64,000 nt of DNA from an uncultured Clostridia bacterium (GTDB lineage Bacteria > Bacillota > Clostridia > Oscillospirales > Acutalibacteraceae): positions 16,182 through 80,181 of the forward strand of contig CAMVLW010000003.1 of assembly GCA_947168445.1 (NCBI GenBank), given 5' to 3'. The position numbers and the translations under genes were made by a program. The first letter of the stretch is position 1. Each line of letters opens with the position of its first letter. The notes beneath the pieces are model-generated. The model searched no databases and was not told the DNA's origin. It saw only the letters and a list, made by a program, of their open reading frames with translations. This document shows, piece after piece, positions 63,167-64,000 of the stretch.

Positions 63167-63796
63167 ATGAGCTGCAAGAAAATCATCACAATCACAAGAC
63201 AATACGGTTCGGGCGGACATGACATCGGCAAGTTACTCGCCGAGAAGCTCGGCATTGGTTTTTATGACAAGGAACTGATTTCTCTCGCGGCGAAGGAAAG
63301 CGGCATCAGTCCCGAGGTATTCGCAAAGGCTGACGAAAGAATGAGCAACAGCCTTCTCTATACGCTGTCAACGGGTTTGTATAATTACGGCAGCGGTTTC
63401 TCGGCAATGGGTGATTTGCCCATGAACGACCGGCTCTATATCTTACAGCATAAGATTATCAAGGAAAAGGCGGAAAAGGAAGTATTCGTTGTTGTCGGAA
63501 GATGTGCGGACTATATTCTGAAGGAATATGAGAATGTTGTAAAGGTATTCATCTACGCAGATTTGGACGTCAGAGCAAAGCGTGCCGTGGAAAGACAGGA
63601 CATTGAACCGTCAAGAGCTCGACAGGCGGTTTCCAAAGCAGACAAAAACAGAGCAAATTACTACAGCTTTTATTCAGGACAAAAATGGGGCGCGCCCGAA
63701 AACTATGATTTGTGCATTAACAGCACCCATCTGAGCACCGGGCAGGCAGCCGATTTGATTATGGATTATCTGAAAATTCTCGATAACAAGGAATAA
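63167..63796 (+). CDS. Cytidylate kinase-like family protein
   Basis: The protein has 209 residues; ATG 63167 has GAGGTG 7 bases upstream. The P-loop-like start IITITRQYGSGGHDIGKLLA (GSGG in place of GxxxxGKS), the helix FYDKELISLAAKESGIS and the LID-type arginines (RAKRAVERQDIEPSRARQ; DKNRANYYSF) match the cytidylate-kinase-like family PF13189. True CMP kinase activity is unproven for this subgroup. It is monocistronic or paired with the tiny ORF that follows. Confidence 0.88.
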   Translation: MSCKKIITITRQYGSGGHDIGKLLAEKLGIGFYDKELISLAAKESGISPEVFAKADERMSNSLLYTLSTGLYNYGSGFSAMGDLPMNDRLYILQHKIIKEKAEKEVFVVVGRCADYILKEYENVVKVFIYADLDVRAKRAVERQDIEPSRARQAVSKADKNRANYYSFYSGQKWGAPENYDLCINSTHLSTGQAADLIMDYLKILDNKE

Positions 63797-63805
63797 TCGG
63801 ATTCT

Positions 63806-63839
63806 CTCCTGAATAAACTGTTATTACATGATTCAGGAG
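63806..63839 (+). promoter_or_regulatory. Hairpin sequestering the ribosome binding site of a mini-ORF
   Basis: CTCCTGAAT (63806-63814) and ATTCAGGAG (63831-63839) form a perfect 9-bp stem with a 16-base loop. The right arm contains most of the AGGAGG ribosome binding site (63835-63840) of the ORF at 63849. Folding would block translation, as in RNA thermometers or translational attenuators. Confidence 0.55.
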
Positions 63840-63848
63840 GTGTATAGC

Positions 63849-63920
63849 ATGAAATTCGTCATTATGGATTTGGACGACTTTATCTTCGGCAACGAAGAAT
63901 GGCATCCCAGCGAGCGCTGA
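63849..63920 (+). CDS. Candidate 23-residue mini-protein
   Basis: ATG 63849 has a perfect AGGAGG 8 bases upstream. The frame encodes a 23-residue acidic peptide (MKFVIMDLDDFIFGNE, then EWHPSER) and stops at 63920. A strong terminator follows at 63967. The strong ribosome binding site, its hairpin control and the terminator argue for a real small gene. I recognise no homologue. The DLDD motif resembles the start of HAD-type phosphatases, so a truncated remnant is the alternative. Confidence 0.4.
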   Translation: MKFVIMDLDDFIFGNEEWHPSER

Positions 63921-63966
63921 TTTTTAAGTATTTGAAATGATAGTGCGTGAAACGCTGTAAATAGTG

Positions 63967-63993
63967 AAAGGGACGTGGAAGCCACGTCCCTTT
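63967..63993 (+). terminator. Terminator after the mini-ORF
   Basis: AAAGGGACGTGG (63967-63978), loop AAG and CCACGTCCCTTT (63982-63993), followed by TT. The stem is perfect over 12 bp. Confidence 0.88.
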
Positions 63994-64000
63994 TTGTATT

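Noticed and set aside
1..64000. tRNA, rRNA, CRISPR, transposase or phage genes
   Set aside because: No cloverleaf, rRNA segment, regularly spaced repeat array or recombinase motif was found on reading both strands.

Overview
The window looks like chromosome of a gut-type, Gram-positive Clostridia bacterium, probably Oscillospirales/Ruminococcaceae. The evidence is a moderate base composition with AT-rich intergenic DNA, AGGAGG-type ribosome binding sites, sigma-A promoters, large secreted multi-domain proteins, a dockerin-bearing CBM26 protein beside a GH13 amylase (as in amylosome-forming ruminococci), and housekeeping genes of Firmicutes type (alaS, tmk, mltG, der, plsY, rpmF). No rRNA, tRNA, CRISPR array, transposase or prophage gene was seen.

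Layout. (1) 1-10681, minus: one enormous secreted protein, at least 3,560 residues, built from fibronectin-III-like, chitobiase-C-like, Ig-like, PKD and CARDB-like modules; it runs off the left edge. A double-HTH regulator (10965-12719, plus) is divergent from it. (2) 12794-14103: a PrsW-like intramembrane protease and an overlapping polytopic membrane protein. (3) 14199-31426, minus: about 17 kb holding four related surface/membrane proteins (794, 810, 823 and 1,678 residues), which share a repeated motif reminiscent of the MABP beta-prism, and two membrane-anchored right-handed beta-helix proteins. (4) 31624-35859: a SpoIIE-type phosphatase and STAS protein (plus), then a SARP-type response regulator and LytS-type histidine kinase (minus). 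(5) 36154-38798: a CmpB-like membrane protein and a secreted, Ser/Gly-rich, membrane-anchored CBM26-like protein.

(6) 38953-47678, minus: an eight-gene, tightly packed housekeeping operon from tmk to alaS. (7) 47848-50202: a polar amino acid ABC importer. (8) 50485-54521: a dockerin/CBM26 starch-binding protein followed by an extracellular alpha-amylase. (9) 54765-57715: yceD-rpmF and der-plsY. (10) 57965-62828: three secreted or repeat proteins, the first being a leucine-rich-repeat protein with a C-terminal dockerin. (11) 63167-63920, plus: a cytidylate-kinase-like protein and a 23-codon mini-ORF whose ribosome binding site lies inside a perfect 9-bp stem.

The most striking system is region 3 with region 4. 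Both promoters of the surface-protein cluster carry two head-to-tail 11-bp repeats ending 7 bp upstream of an identical -10 box. This is the operator layout known for SARP-family activators, and a SARP-type response regulator with its kinase is encoded next door. I infer a signal-controlled, previously undescribed cell-surface complex. Its biochemical role cannot be read from the sequence.
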